From Chryseobacterium sp. JV274 (GTDB taxonomy: Bacteria; Bacteroidota; Bacteroidia; Flavobacteriales; Weeksellaceae), in the NCBI RefSeq assembly GCF_903969135.1, contig NZ_LR824569.1, positions 2,232,001 through 2,296,000 on the forward strand: a DNA stretch of 64,000 bases, written 5' to 3'. The position numbers and the translations under genes were made by a program. The notes beneath the pieces were generated by a model. The model had not been told where the DNA came from. It did not search any database and saw only the letters and a program-made list of their open reading frames with translations. This document shows positions 1-9,739 of the stretch, one piece after another (position 1 is the stretch's first letter; each line of letters starts with the position of its first letter).

Positions 1-1
1 T

Positions 2-580
2 CATGAAGCCGTTTTTGATATTGATACAGGAAATAAAGACTTGCAGCAATGTGCTGATGCGGCAATCCGTATGAGGGCTGAATATCTTTATAAATCGAAA
101 AAATTTGACGCGATCAAATTTCATTTTACCAGTGGTGATCTTCTCAGCTGGAATGACTACAAAAACGGGACGAGAGCATTTGTCAGTGGAAATTCGGTCA
201 GCTTCAGAAAAGCTGCGGCTTTTGATGACTCTTATCAGAGTTTCAGAAATTATCTGGATCTGATCTTTAATTATGCGGGAACGATTTCATTACATAAAGA
301 AACAAAACCTGTAACAAAAAATTCAGATCTTAAAACCGGAGATATTCTGATCACACCGGGAAGTCCGGGACATATTGTTTTTATTTCCGGTGTCTGCCGC
401 AATAAGGAAGGGAAAAGATTGTTTTTATTGAGTGAAGGATTTACACCGGCACAATCTATTCATGTACTCTCCAATCCTTTTAACCCCTATTTTACACCCT
501 GGTATGACCTGGATATCGATGCTCAGGAAACTAAAACTGCACGATATTTTTTTAAACCTACAAACTTCAGAAGCTTTTAA
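2..580 (+). CDS. DUF4846 family protein, 3' part
   Basis: The frame is open from the left edge, so the true start lies outside the window. About 192 residues are visible. The piece has the look of the DUF4846 family of Bacteroidota: a QQCADAAIRMRAEYL helix, an FHFTSGD segment, a conserved LKTGDILITPGSPGHIVFI stretch and a C-terminal FTPWYDLD region. The family has no firmly established function. The GDxxITPGxPGHIVFI pattern resembles a papain/NlpC-like fold with a histidine, but this is inference. The next gene, pfkA, follows 83 bases later and has its own promoter-like box, so they are probably separate units. Family assignment is from recognition, not a search. Confidence 0.75.
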   Translation, partial: HEAVFDIDTGNKDLQQCADAAIRMRAEYLYKSKKFDAIKFHFTSGDLLSWNDYKNGTRAFVSGNSVSFRKAAAFDDSYQSFRNYLDLIFNYAGTISLHKETKPVTKNSDLKTGDILITPGSPGHIVFISGVCRNKEGKRLFLLSEGFTPAQSIHVLSNPFNPYFTPWYDLDIDAQETKTARYFFKPTNFRSF

Positions 581-635
581 TAATTTATATTCAAAACTAT
601 TGGAAAGTTACTACGATAATCTGAACTTGTTTTTG

Positions 636-643
636 TAAATTTG
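636..643 (+). promoter_or_regulatory. Putative -7 promoter box of pfkA
   Basis: TAAATTTG matches the Bacteroidota -7 consensus TAnnTTTG and ends 20 bases before the ATG at 664. No TTG lies 17-23 bases upstream, so only half of the usual promoter is visible. The box includes the GTG at 643, which argues against using that codon as the start. Confidence 0.45.
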
Positions 644-663
644 TGTTCGAAATTTTTTTCTTG

Positions 664-1650
664 ATGAAAGAGAGTGCTGTAAAAAAAATTGCAGTTCTTA
701 CTTCAGGAGGTGACTCTCCGGGTATGAATGCGGCGTTAAGAGCGGTAGTAAGAACCGCCAATTACTATAATATCGAATGCTACGGGGTGAGAGAAGGCTA
801 CAACGGTCTTATCAACAATGATTTCCTGAAAATGGGAGCCCGTTCCGTAAAAAATATAATCAACCAAGGTGGAACAATTCTAAAGTCTGCCAGATCCGCT
901 GAATTCAGAACAAAAGAAGGCCGTCAGAAAGCTTATGACAATTGCGTAAAGCTTGGAATAGACGGATTGGTTTGTATTGGTGGAGACGGAACTTTCACCG
1001 GTGCAAAAATCTTTAATGAAGAATTCGGAATCAGAGTAATCGGTATCCCGGGAACGATCGACAACGATATTTTCGGAACAGATAATACCATCGGATACGA
1101 CACTGCTTTGAATACTGCCATGGATGCCATTGATAAAATCCGTGATACTGCAACTTCTCACAACAGAGTTTTCTTTGTAGAAGTTATGGGTCGTGATGCT
1201 GGTTTTATTGCGTTAAACAGTGGATTGGCAACGGGAGCTTTAGATATTTTAATTCCTGAGAAAAAAGATAGTATTGATGAACTTTTCGCGAAATTCAGAG
1301 ATGCAGAAAAAACAGGAAAAGCATCAAGCATTGTGGTGGTTGCAGAAGGTGAAAAACTAGCCAATGTGTATGAACTTGCCGAAAAAACAAAACAGACATT
1401 CCCTGATTATGACATTCGTGTAGCAATTTTGGGACACATGCAAAGAGGAGGTTCTCCAAGCTGTGCAGACAGAGTTTTGGCAAGCAGATTAGGCTATGGT
1501 GCTGTAACAGGATTAATGGAAGGACAAAGCAATGTAATGGCAGGAATGCGTTCCAACGATCTGACGTATACGCCTATTGAAGAAGCCATTAAAAAACATA
1601 ACGAAATCAATGAAGATCTTTTACTGATTTCAAAAATTTTAGCAATCTAA
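664..1650 (+). CDS. pfkA: ATP-dependent 6-phosphofructokinase
   Basis: Cytosolic glycolytic enzyme that phosphorylates fructose 6-phosphate to fructose 1,6-bisphosphate using ATP. The 328-residue product has the family motifs: GGDSPGMNAALRA near residues 15-27 (ATP binding), GGDGTFTGA, PGTIDNDI (the catalytic TIDND loop), MGRDAGFIA (substrate binding) and HMQRGGSPSCADR. Length fits bacterial PfkA. The frame can be extended to a GTG at 643, but that codon lies in a promoter-like box and the first residues MKESAVKKIAVLTSGG match the usual family start, so ATG 664 is chosen. gapA begins 32 bases after the stop with no terminator between, so the two glycolytic genes probably form an operon. Confidence 0.95.
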   Translation: MKESAVKKIAVLTSGGDSPGMNAALRAVVRTANYYNIECYGVREGYNGLINNDFLKMGARSVKNIINQGGTILKSARSAEFRTKEGRQKAYDNCVKLGIDGLVCIGGDGTFTGAKIFNEEFGIRVIGIPGTIDNDIFGTDNTIGYDTALNTAMDAIDKIRDTATSHNRVFFVEVMGRDAGFIALNSGLATGALDILIPEKKDSIDELFAKFRDAEKTGKASSIVVVAEGEKLANVYELAEKTKQTFPDYDIRVAILGHMQRGGSPSCADRVLASRLGYGAVTGLMEGQSNVMAGMRSNDLTYTPIEEAIKKHNEINEDLLLISKILAI

Positions 1651-1670
1651 TTATTTTTATAATCTAATAA

Positions 1671-2687
<1,017 letters not shown>

Positions 2688-2711
2688 TAAGCGATAAACA
2701 ATAAGTAATAT

Positions 2712-2738
2712 AAAACCTTCCCGATGGGAAGGTTTTTT
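2712..2738 (+). terminator. Rho-independent terminator after gapA
   Basis: An 11-bp perfect stem (2712-2722 with 2726-2736, AAAACCTTCCC/GGGAAGGTTTT) with a 3-base loop runs into a T tract. It also ends with four T on the minus strand, so it may serve the convergent gene at 2788 as well. Confidence 0.9.
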
Positions 2739-2787
2739 GTGTTATAGTACAATTAGTATTTTTAAATAATTACTCTATAATAAAGAC

Positions 2788-3708
2788 TTATGGAGAATTT
2801 GTTGCTTTTGGTGTATCGCTTGTACTACTAGAAAATAAATTCATTCCAATTCCTATAGCATAAAATATTTTTTTATTATAAACCCATTTTTTAGATTCCT
2901 CGTCATCTAAATTAATCCAATCAAAACCAGCACCAATCCCTATGAAAAATTTTTTGTAATTACATAAAATATTCAAAGTTGGTGATAGTGAAATTTTTTC
3001 AATGCTTTTATCAATTGATGGTGAAGTAGATAATGAATCAATTTTCGCTTTGCTAAATGAAATCCCTCCTAAAGCTGCAATTCCCCAATTCTTATTAAAA
3101 TTCCTTTTTATACCATAAGCAAATCCCAAATTTAAATCAGTAGACCAATAACTGGGAATATCTTTTACAGAAGGCCTAATTCTTGCTAAATAAGAAATGG
3201 TTCCAAATACAAATTCATATTTTGGAAGATTATAAACCGATCCATTTAGTAATAAATCATCTTTTTTTACTAAAAAGAATCTTTCTGTTACATTTATAAC
3301 ATTTGATTCACTATCTACAATATTTTTTTTAACAGCTTTTCCAGTTTTTAAATCAAATTCTTCTGTTTTAATTGCGTCTAATATTTTAGTATTTTTCCCA
3401 ACTTGTTTATAATAATACGTCAGATTATCTTCTAAGTGATCTTTTGATTTCCATATTGAAAATTTTATAACAAAACTACCATCATCATTTTCTTTTTCAA
3501 TTGTAAAAATTGCATTTGTAGGCATATTTAATTCTTCTATACCTTCTAGTTTTATTCCATCTTTAGTACAATCAACTCCTTTTGTCGTTGTCAAGTAATC
3601 AAAAATAAATTGCGATTTTTCATCAATTTTATTTTTATTAATTTTTTCCTGCCCAAACACTATCCCAACCCATCCGAGCAGGAACAATAATAAAATTTTT
3701 GTTTTCAT
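2788..3708 (-). CDS. Secreted or outer-membrane protein of unknown function
   Basis: Not recognised. The 306-residue product starts with a clear signal peptide (MKTKILLLFLLGWVGIVFGQ, cut near residue 19-20). The first half is mixed and lysine-rich. The second half alternates aromatic and glycine residues (LGFAYGIKR, KNWGIAALGGISFS, FFIGIGAGFDWI, FYAIGIGMNLF), which suggests antiparallel beta strands of a small membrane barrel. It ends in a low-complexity tail. The gene is visibly more AT-rich than gapA and recA, with long T and A runs on both strands, so it may be acquired or fast-evolving. It stands alone, convergent with gapA. ATG at 3708 is the only sensible start because the signal peptide follows directly. 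Confidence 0.7.
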   Translation of the reverse strand: MKTKILLLFLLGWVGIVFGQEKINKNKIDEKSQFIFDYLTTTKGVDCTKDGIKLEGIEELNMPTNAIFTIEKENDDGSFVIKFSIWKSKDHLEDNLTYYYKQVGKNTKILDAIKTEEFDLKTGKAVKKNIVDSESNVINVTERFFLVKKDDLLLNGSVYNLPKYEFVFGTISYLARIRPSVKDIPSYWSTDLNLGFAYGIKRNFNKNWGIAALGGISFSKAKIDSLSTSPSIDKSIEKISLSPTLNILCNYKKFFIGIGAGFDWINLDDEESKKWVYNKKIFYAIGIGMNLFSSSTSDTPKATNSP

Positions 3709-3848
3709 GGTTATTTATTTTTTTAGATTAAAATTTTTGAAGTGGTCATTAGTTTTATTTAAAGCTACAACACTTACCTACCACACGAAATACCACAAAA
3801 GGGTGATTTTTCAACATAATTTTATTATTTTTAAGAAAACACCAACCA

Positions 3849-4190
3849 ATGGAGAAAAAACATTTGACTCATGCAAAAAAACCGCATCCCCTCACCAAAG
3901 TATGGAATGACTGTCCTGAAATTTTACAGAATGATAACAGAGCCCTGCCCGTTCCTGCTATTGAGCACCTTATCGGAGAAATCTTCGTGCCGGGAAAGTT
4001 CTATTATTATGTTATTAATTTCGCAGACAGCCCCATCTGCAATCATCATGAAGACATTCTGAAAATACACGGACTCCATAAGTATCCTGTACACCTGAAA
4101 GAAATCATAGACCTCACCCATCCCGATGACATTGAGTTTGTCATGGAACTTTTGAATGGGGATATCTCTAAAATCTTTATCGAAGCCTGA
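3849..4190 (+). pseudogene. Truncated PAS-like/LuxR-type regulator (N-terminal part only)
   Basis: The 113 residues resemble, from memory, the N-terminal sensor part of flavobacterial regulators of about 250 residues that end in a LuxR helix-turn-helix. Typical stretches are PAIEHLIGEIF, FYYYVINFADS, DILKIHGLHKYP, LKEIIDLTHPDDIEFVME; HPDD is characteristic of PAS domains. The match stops at FVMEL, after which 13 unrelated residues lead to a stop, and the next gene begins about 55 bases on. No helix-turn-helix remains, so this looks like a deletion remnant. A short free-standing PAS-like protein is the alternative. Family recognition is from memory and unchecked. Confidence 0.5.
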
Positions 4191-4249
4191 CAAATCTCAC
4201 CATAAAACTTCAGCATAAAACTTGTACTTTTATAGGTAAAGGAATGAAC

Positions 4250-5434
4250 ATGATACAACCACGATATAAAGATGCTCCTCATTTCAGAAATTTCTGGGAA
4301 AGTGGGAACGGAAAACTGCTTATTGAGTTTTCCGGAGCAGAAGTGAGTTTTGAAAAATTCGAGAAATTCGCTCCTTTTTTTCATCATGTTGATGAGGTCG
4401 GTGATGAGGTTGTAAGAGATGTGTATTTTACTAAAAAATTTCATGAGGCATCCAGAGAAATTGAGCAATACATCAGAAATGGAGTTTCGGAAACAGATTC
4501 TGTTCCTGAAAGTGTAAAAAAGCTTTTCACCCAAACTCAAAAAGTCCCGGAATGGCTTGATTACAATTTACTCAAAAGCGGTGCTGAACTCTGCATGAGA
4601 AGCAATCTAGACTCCCTGATCTCGTTGAGGGATTATTGTCTGATCGGCGGTTACGACTACGCTTACCTCAACAAACCCCTTATTGTCACAGAAGCATTAA
4701 AAAAGGGTGCGGTAAAACGTCTTTCGGAAACATTGGATTTCTGGGTAAATGCTACCCGATACAACGCGCTGGAAGTTCATGCAAAAGGGTATGAATTTGC
4801 TATAAAAACCCGTTTGATCCATTCTTATGCGAGACTTTCCATAAAAAAACATTATAAAGACTGGGATACCGAAAACTGGGGTGAGCCGATCAACTCCTGG
4901 GATATGATGGCAACGTATATTGGTTTTAGTCTTGTCTTTCTTCACAGTCTTCAAAAATTGGGAAATAGTTTTTCCATTGAAGAAGAACAGGGAATTTTTC
5001 ACCTGTGGAAATATGTAGGCTATCTTTTAGGCATTCCGGAACAGCTTCTCCCTGACAACAAAAAGCAAGCTACTGAATATTTTTATTTATGGACATCTGT
5101 TCAACCTCCTTCCGATAAAGATTCTGTACTCCTTGCCCACTCTCTGCTGAATGAATCTTTGGAAAATCCTATTTTAAAATTTGAGTTCCAAAGGAAAAAT
5201 TTAAAATATCTCCACGTTTGCTGTACCTGGTTTCTGCTGGATGATGAAGTCTGCAAAAGACTGCAGATCCCGGAAGTTTCCAACAAAAATCTGTTTCCAA
5301 AATCAAAGATACTTTTCAACAAGATTTATGACAGAATCGTAAGTCGCGATGCCAGAATAAAAAGAGGAAATAAGGATCAGATGAAAGTACTGGAAGATTA
5401 CCTGAATATCACCAAAAATTCAAATTTTCATTAA
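4250..5434 (+). CDS. MpaB/latex-clearing-type oxygenase family protein (DUF2236)
   Basis: The 394-residue protein fits the oxygenase MpaB / DUF2236 family, whose studied members (rubber-cleaving Lcp, fungal MpaB) are haem b oxygenases. Typical stretches are LRDYCLIGGYDYAYLNKPLIVTEALKKGAVKRLSET in the middle, AIKTRLIHSYARLSIKKHY with the conserved Arg and His, and INSWDMMATYIGFSLV followed by a YLLGIPEQLLP segment. No signal peptide is evident. The substrate in flavobacteria is unknown. Two ATGs are possible, 4244 and 4250. AAAGGA at 4238-4243 touches the first but is six bases before the second, so 4250 is preferred. It stands alone after a truncated regulator, with no convincing terminator behind it. 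Confidence 0.75.
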   Translation: MIQPRYKDAPHFRNFWESGNGKLLIEFSGAEVSFEKFEKFAPFFHHVDEVGDEVVRDVYFTKKFHEASREIEQYIRNGVSETDSVPESVKKLFTQTQKVPEWLDYNLLKSGAELCMRSNLDSLISLRDYCLIGGYDYAYLNKPLIVTEALKKGAVKRLSETLDFWVNATRYNALEVHAKGYEFAIKTRLIHSYARLSIKKHYKDWDTENWGEPINSWDMMATYIGFSLVFLHSLQKLGNSFSIEEEQGIFHLWKYVGYLLGIPEQLLPDNKKQATEYFYLWTSVQPPSDKDSVLLAHSLLNESLENPILKFEFQRKNLKYLHVCCTWFLLDDEVCKRLQIPEVSNKNLFPKSKILFNKIYDRIVSRDARIKRGNKDQMKVLEDYLNITKNSNFH

Positions 5435-5491
5435 AAACTTTATTTTTGAAGGAAATCAAAAGCTGGAAGTTATTTAAAATAAAAATTGAGA

Positions 5492-5518
5492 GCCTCTCCA
5501 TTTCATTGAAAAAGAGGC
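5492..5518 (-). terminator. Weak hairpin downstream of the split membrane gene
   Basis: GCCTCT (5492-5497) pairs with AGAGGC (5513-5518). On the minus strand it is followed after a few bases by TTTTTATTTT. The stem is only 6 bp, so the call is tentative. Confidence 0.35.
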
Positions 5519-5528
5519 AATATTATAT

Positions 5529-6472
5529 TTATTCTTTTTCCTTTACGTTTCCTGTAATAAGCTTTCTGTTTCTTACACTCCAGATCAAGTACAATAAAAG
5601 TAAGATGATCCAGACACCAATGACAACCCCTATAAAAATAATTGTAATGGAGGGATGAAGATAATTCGGTTTGTAGAACAATCGGTCAAGGGTTTCAAAT
5701 TTTTCTTTTAACCTATTTCTTTCGTAAGTATTTCGTATTTCATTCAGAGGCTCCTGCTGATGATCTCTGTAATAAAAGACATCTTTTGTTAGCTGTTTCG
5801 GAATTATCTGTGTTTCTATATTGTATTTTTTTAAAAGAACATCCAGCCTCTTCAACGAGTTTAGCAGCGAATCCTGATTATCTTTATAAAGCAAATTGTA
5901 TCTTTTGACGGCATTTTCATACTCCTGCTTCCGTTCAGGGATATTATGCAATGAAGAAAACAAGCTTTTATTTTCAAGGAAAATACACATTTTCTCATCA
6001 TATTGAGGATGTACTTCGATTCCTTGAAATAGAATTTCAGTACTGTCCCCCATCTCTTTTTTAGAAATTAATCTTTTTCCCAGCTTCTCGGCATCAAGCC
6101 CCAGAATATCAAGCACCGATTTCGATTTATTGCTTAATTTTTTATAATCAGCACTCAGGATTCTCAAGGTATCAATACTATAATACCTGGATTCTGTTGA
6201 GAAATAATCCTTATTATTACCCGGCTCATAATATTTCTCTTTGGGGAATGATTTCTAAGGAGAAAAACAAAAAAGAAAAACAAAAAAAAACTGGTTACAA
6301 AAAAGTGAGAAATGGAAACATCATCATAAAATTTGAATCTGTAAAACTCTGTATAAATATCAATTTTTTGCAGACCTTCAAACTTTATATAGCCATAGAT
6401 AAAGTAAGCGAGATGCATCACCGCTAATACAGCAAAAGATTTGATCAGGAATCGTTTTAATTTTCTGTTCAT
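5529..6472 (-). pseudogene. Membrane protein of unknown function, split by a one-base frameshift
   Basis: Two minus-strand frames join into one protein of about 314 residues. The first (ATG at 6472) gives a membrane segment (SFAVLAVMHLAYFIYGYI), then SHFFVTSFFLFFFFVFLLRNHSPK, and then shifts into nonsense ending at 6164. In the other frame the sequence continues smoothly as KEKYYEPGNNKDYF, STESRYYSIDTLRILSAD and on to 5529, with a helical KRYNLLYK..LLKKYNI region and a C-terminal membrane segment (SITIIFIGVVIGVWIILLLLYLIW). The break lies at the run GGGG at 6243-6246; one extra G would restore the frame. It is either a true inactivating mutation or a sequencing error in the homopolymer. The family is not recognised; the layout is membrane, extracytoplasmic helices, membrane. 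Confidence 0.7.
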
Positions 6473-6843
6473 AGAATAATCTTTAAAAACAATTTTTTTA
6501 AGATAAGCATTTTTTTATATGAATGGATAAAAAGGCATTCGTACTGATCAACATAAAAAATGTTGTAATAGACTAATTTAATAAGCAGTGAAAACTACAT
6601 CTCACAGAAATCCCCCAACCAACAGTAGCTTTAACCCTCTTGTCTTTTTCTTACAATGATCACTTTATCAACTTATTTTTTTTTAAAACATCCCATACCT
6701 TCACACCCCACATCTATCTCGTTATGAATGATATCACTTATAAAATTTTATCATTTTTTAACTCTAAAAACAGTTTTCAGGGACAAATAATATTAGTTTT
6801 TGATATTTAAATTATGTATTTTTGAGAAATTATTTTAATAGCG
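6473..6843. other. Intergenic region upstream of recA
   Basis: The 371 bases lie between divergent genes and are AT-rich. Apart from a promoter-like box near the recA end, no ORF, RNA fold or repeat was noticed. Confidence 0.5.
6817..6824 (+). promoter_or_regulatory. Putative -7 promoter box of recA
   Basis: TATTTTTG fits TAnnTTTG and ends 19 bases before the recA ATG. A TTTTTG at 6797-6802 could be the -33 element, but the 14-base gap is shorter than usual. Confidence 0.45.
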
Positions 6844-7845
6844 ATGAGTAACATTGATGATAAGAAAAAAGCACTCGCTTTAGTGCTTGACAAATTAGAT
6901 AAAACATACGGAAAGGGAACTGTAATGACTTTAGGTGATCAATCTATAGACAATACAATAGAAGTAATTCCTTCCGGTTCTTTAGGAGTAGATATCGCAT
7001 TAGGTATAGGTGGATATCCAAAAGGAAGAATCATTGAAATATACGGTCCTGAGTCTTCAGGTAAAACAACATTGACCCTTCATGCTATTGCTGAAGCTCA
7101 AAAAGCAGGTGGTATTGCTGCATTTATTGATGCAGAGCACGCTTTTGACAGAACATATGCTGCTAAATTAGGAATTGATTTGGAGAACCTGATCATTTCT
7201 CAGCCAGACAATGGTGAGCAAGCTTTAGAAATTGCCGATAACCTTATCCGTTCAGGGGCTATTGATATCGTTGTGATTGACTCTGTTGCAGCTCTTACGC
7301 CAAAAGCTGAGATCGAAGGTGAAATGGGAGATTCTAAAATGGGTCTTCATGCAAGATTGATGTCTCAGGCATTAAGAAAGCTTACGGCTACTATTTCAAG
7401 AACGAAATGTACAGTGATCTTCATCAACCAGTTGAGAGAAAAGATCGGGGTAATGTTCGGAAACCCTGAGACAACTACCGGAGGTAACGCTCTTAAGTTC
7501 TATGCTTCTGTAAGAATTGATATCAGAAAAGCCAGTGCACCTATCAAACAAGGTGACGAAGCTATCGGTAGCCGTGTGAAAGTAAAGATTGTGAAAAACA
7601 AAGTAGCACCTCCTTTCAAGCAGGCAGAATTCGATATCATGTATGGTGAAGGAGTTTCTAAAGTAGGTGAGATCCTTGATACAGCAGTAGATATGGGAAT
7701 TGTGAAGAAAAGCGGTTCTTGGTTCAGCTACGAAGAGACTAAACTTGGTCAGGGACGTGATGCTGTAAAAGATGTATTAAAAGACAATCCTGATCTTTCC
7801 GAGGAATTGGAAAACAAGATCAAAGAGGAAATGAAAAATAAATAA
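6844..7845 (+). CDS. recA: Recombinase RecA
   Basis: ATP-dependent strand-exchange protein of homologous recombination and the SOS response. It coats single-stranded DNA in the cytosol. The 333 residues contain Walker A GPESSGKT (68-75), the Walker B strand [24 protein letters not shown], the loop-L2 region [31 protein letters not shown], and a short acidic and lysine tail. The length is close to the usual 330-350, and no intein or frameshift is seen. It is a single-gene unit with a promoter-like box upstream and a hairpin downstream. I see no E. coli-type LexA site, in line with the absence of one expected in this phylum. Confidence 0.97.
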   Translation: MSNIDDKKKALALVLDKLDKTYGKGTVMTLGDQSIDNTIEVIPSGSLGVDIALGIGGYPKGRIIEIYGPESSGKTTLTLHAIAEAQKAGGIAAFIDAEHAFDRTYAAKLGIDLENLIISQPDNGEQALEIADNLIRSGAIDIVVIDSVAALTPKAEIEGEMGDSKMGLHARLMSQALRKLTATISRTKCTVIFINQLREKIGVMFGNPETTTGGNALKFYASVRIDIRKASAPIKQGDEAIGSRVKVKIVKNKVAPPFKQAEFDIMYGEGVSKVGEILDTAVDMGIVKKSGSWFSYEETKLGQGRDAVKDVLKDNPDLSEELENKIKEEMKNK

Positions 7846-7863
7846 TTTTTCAGGAAAATATAG

Positions 7864-7891
7864 AAAAGGCAGTCTTAGGATTGCCTTTTTT
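7864..7891 (+). terminator. Rho-independent terminator after recA
   Basis: An 11-bp stem with one G-T pair (7864-7874 with 7879-7889, AAAAGGCAGTC/GATTGCCTTTT) is followed by a T run. Confidence 0.85.
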
Positions 7892-8095
7892 TGTTTTTAA
7901 ATGGTTACGTTTTTTAAATACAAAGTTTTTATTTATAAACTGTACATTTTAAAGGGAGCAAAGGCAGAATCAATTTCATTGATCCTTTCTAATGTATTAT
8001 TTAGTACTTAAAGTCGCTCATCATTGTTTCCTAAAAAAAAGTATTTGAATTACATATTCTTTGCGTTTAAATAAAACTTTTCTTAGATTCAAAAT

Positions 8096-8128
8096 AAAAA
8101 GAGGTTGTCCATAGGTCAACCTCTTTTT
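8096..8128 (-). terminator. Terminator of the 478-residue gene
   Basis: A 12-bp stem (8096-8107 with 8117-8128, AAAAAGAGGTTG/CAACCTCTTTTT) lies just past the stop of the minus-strand gene. The loop can pair further (TCC/AGG-like). The A run gives the U tract on the minus strand. Confidence 0.8.
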
Positions 8129-8151
8129 AAGCTTTTATATTTTAAAAAAAA

Positions 8152-9588
8152 TTATTCAGCAATTTTACCTTGAAGCTGAAGTGCACCAGTCACTTTCATT
8201 CCTTTTGTTGGAGTTTCAAATCTCATGTTCTCCTTATTAACGAAAGCATCGATAGTGAAGAAATCTTCATTCTCTTCATTTGTAATTAGTTTTAACTTCA
8301 GGATATATCCTTTAACAGTACCATCTTCTAGTAATTCTGTTTCCTTATAGTCTACAACCTGAGCAATAAAATCAAAACATGCATAGTTCGGAAGATCCTG
8401 GCTTGGTGCATAGGTTGTGAAGTCTTCACTCATTTTAGTCCCGTCAGGTAAATCAGTGTTTGTTTGAACATCAAGAATAAAAACAATTCCACTGATATTT
8501 ACCTTCAGATGAGGCTGAGTCATGTATGTATTTCTATTTTCAGCATAATCTGTAGCAAAAAACCAAACTCCAAAAGTATCTCTGGCCGGACCCGCTACAA
8601 TTGCCTGTAAGTTCAATGCATTTTCCCACTCTCTGATTGATCTTGTTTCAAAATCTAAAACATAATTAGTTTTTACCTCCGGAATTATTGTACTAAGCTC
8701 CTCTGTAACAATGGTTTTAAATCTTACATCTTCAAATTCTGTTTTGCTTTTATCTTCACCATCAGGATCTGCAACCGTGGACTGCATTAAAACAGTGGTA
8801 AGATATTGACCGTAATCTTTAGTCTGGAAATTCTCGTGACCAAAAACCCCGCTCCAGGTATTCACAAGATTATGAATATTTGATTTTCTTATGATAATTC
8901 CTGCTTCGTTAGTGGTCTCAGGAGCAGCAATTCCTTCTGTATTTGGAAAATAATCTTTGCCATCCACCAACTGATGATTCATGATTTCATTGTTTTCTTC
9001 GTGAGAAAACGATGCAAAACCTTTATAAGTGACATTTTGGTTTTCGAAAACATAAGGAAGTCCCGTTTTTGCCTTATCAGCTCCTTCAAAATGATAGGAA
9101 AGTGAAATCGCTTTGAACTCATCCTCTTTTGTCGCCGGATTATGATTATCATTATCATCAAACTGAGAGTGATATAAAATCATATAGGACTTAATCTTAC
9201 CCTCCTGAAGTTCGTTTTCAAACTTTTCTTCCATTTGCCCGATCGCCTGTTGTGGAGCAAGTGCATAAGCATCTTCCGTTACCATATACGCAAAGCCTTC
9301 TACCTCACCATTTTCTTTTTCAAAAGCAGAAATAGGTGTATACTCGCCCCTTAACTGAAGCGCTATAGAATACACTATATAATCGTTATAAATCCTGATT
9401 TTTTCGTACTCATCATTTTTTACTTTTGGTTCTTCTACTTGTGATGAAGGGATTTCTGGTATTGTTTCTACAACTTCTTCCACCACTTCCTCTATTACTT
9501 TTTCCTCTGGCATTTCTATTTCCTGAACCAAAGTACTTATATTTTCCTGGTTGTTATTTTTCCTCTTAAAAAAATCAAAGATTCCCAT
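8152..9588 (-). CDS. Large acidic cytosolic protein of unknown function
   Basis: Not recognised. The 478 residues have no signal peptide or membrane segment. The start MGIFDFFKRK is a short amphipathic helix common at the N-terminus of peripheral cytosolic proteins. It is followed by a glutamate- and valine-rich low-complexity linker (residues about 25-60). The rest (about 60-478) looks globular, acidic and mixed alpha/beta, with no motif I can name. A TGNCA-N3-TGNCA palindrome at 9652 lies 64 bases before the ATG; the same motif precedes htpG. That suggests, but does not show, stress-linked expression. It is a single-gene unit with a strong terminator. Confidence 0.7.
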   Translation of the reverse strand: MGIFDFFKRKNNNQENISTLVQEIEMPEEKVIEEVVEEVVETIPEIPSSQVEEPKVKNDEYEKIRIYNDYIVYSIALQLRGEYTPISAFEKENGEVEGFAYMVTEDAYALAPQQAIGQMEEKFENELQEGKIKSYMILYHSQFDDNDNHNPATKEDEFKAISLSYHFEGADKAKTGLPYVFENQNVTYKGFASFSHEENNEIMNHQLVDGKDYFPNTEGIAAPETTNEAGIIIRKSNIHNLVNTWSGVFGHENFQTKDYGQYLTTVLMQSTVADPDGEDKSKTEFEDVRFKTIVTEELSTIIPEVKTNYVLDFETRSIREWENALNLQAIVAGPARDTFGVWFFATDYAENRNTYMTQPHLKVNISGIVFILDVQTNTDLPDGTKMSEDFTTYAPSQDLPNYACFDFIAQVVDYKETELLEDGTVKGYILKLKLITNEENEDFFTIDAFVNKENMRFETPTKGMKVTGALQLQGKIAE

Positions 9589-9651
9589 ACTGTTGTTTAT
9601 AATTGGCGGTAAATATAATAAAAGTGTCCAACAGGCTCATCATAAAAAAAA

Positions 9652-9664
9652 TGCCATTGTGTCA
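9652..9664. promoter_or_regulatory. TGNCA-N3-TGNCA palindrome upstream of the 478-residue gene
   Basis: TGCCATTGTGTCA is a double TGNCA site preceded by an A run. A near copy lies before htpG at 12721. The half-site TGNCA is itself palindromic, so the site has no fixed direction. Role as an operator or activator site is inferred. Confidence 0.45.
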
Positions 9665-9700
9665 GTTTATCTTTTGTGATATATTTTTCTGAGAAAAATA

Positions 9701-9737
9701 AAAAACTCGGCGGAGCCTTTGGCTCCGCCGAGTTTTT
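9701..9737 (-). terminator. Strong terminator of the S9 peptidase gene
   Basis: A perfect 17-bp stem (9701-9717 with 9721-9737, core CTCGGCGGAGCC) with a TTT loop on the plus strand and T runs on both sides. It starts immediately after the stop codon of the minus-strand gene. Confidence 0.9.
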
Positions 9738-9739
9738 TA

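Larger units (their letters stand above)
7846..8151. other. Intergenic region between recA and the 478-residue gene
   Basis: The 306 bases separate convergent genes and hold a terminator at each end. The AT-rich middle (7890-8095) shows no ORF or fold. Confidence 0.5.

Noticed and set aside
643..663. GTG-started extension of pfkA
   Set aside because: The codon lies inside a TAAATTTG promoter-like box and the extra residues are not family-like.
5446..5658. Plus-strand ORF of 70 codons
   Set aside because: It lies opposite the end of the split membrane gene, and its membrane-like residues mirror that gene's C-terminal segment.
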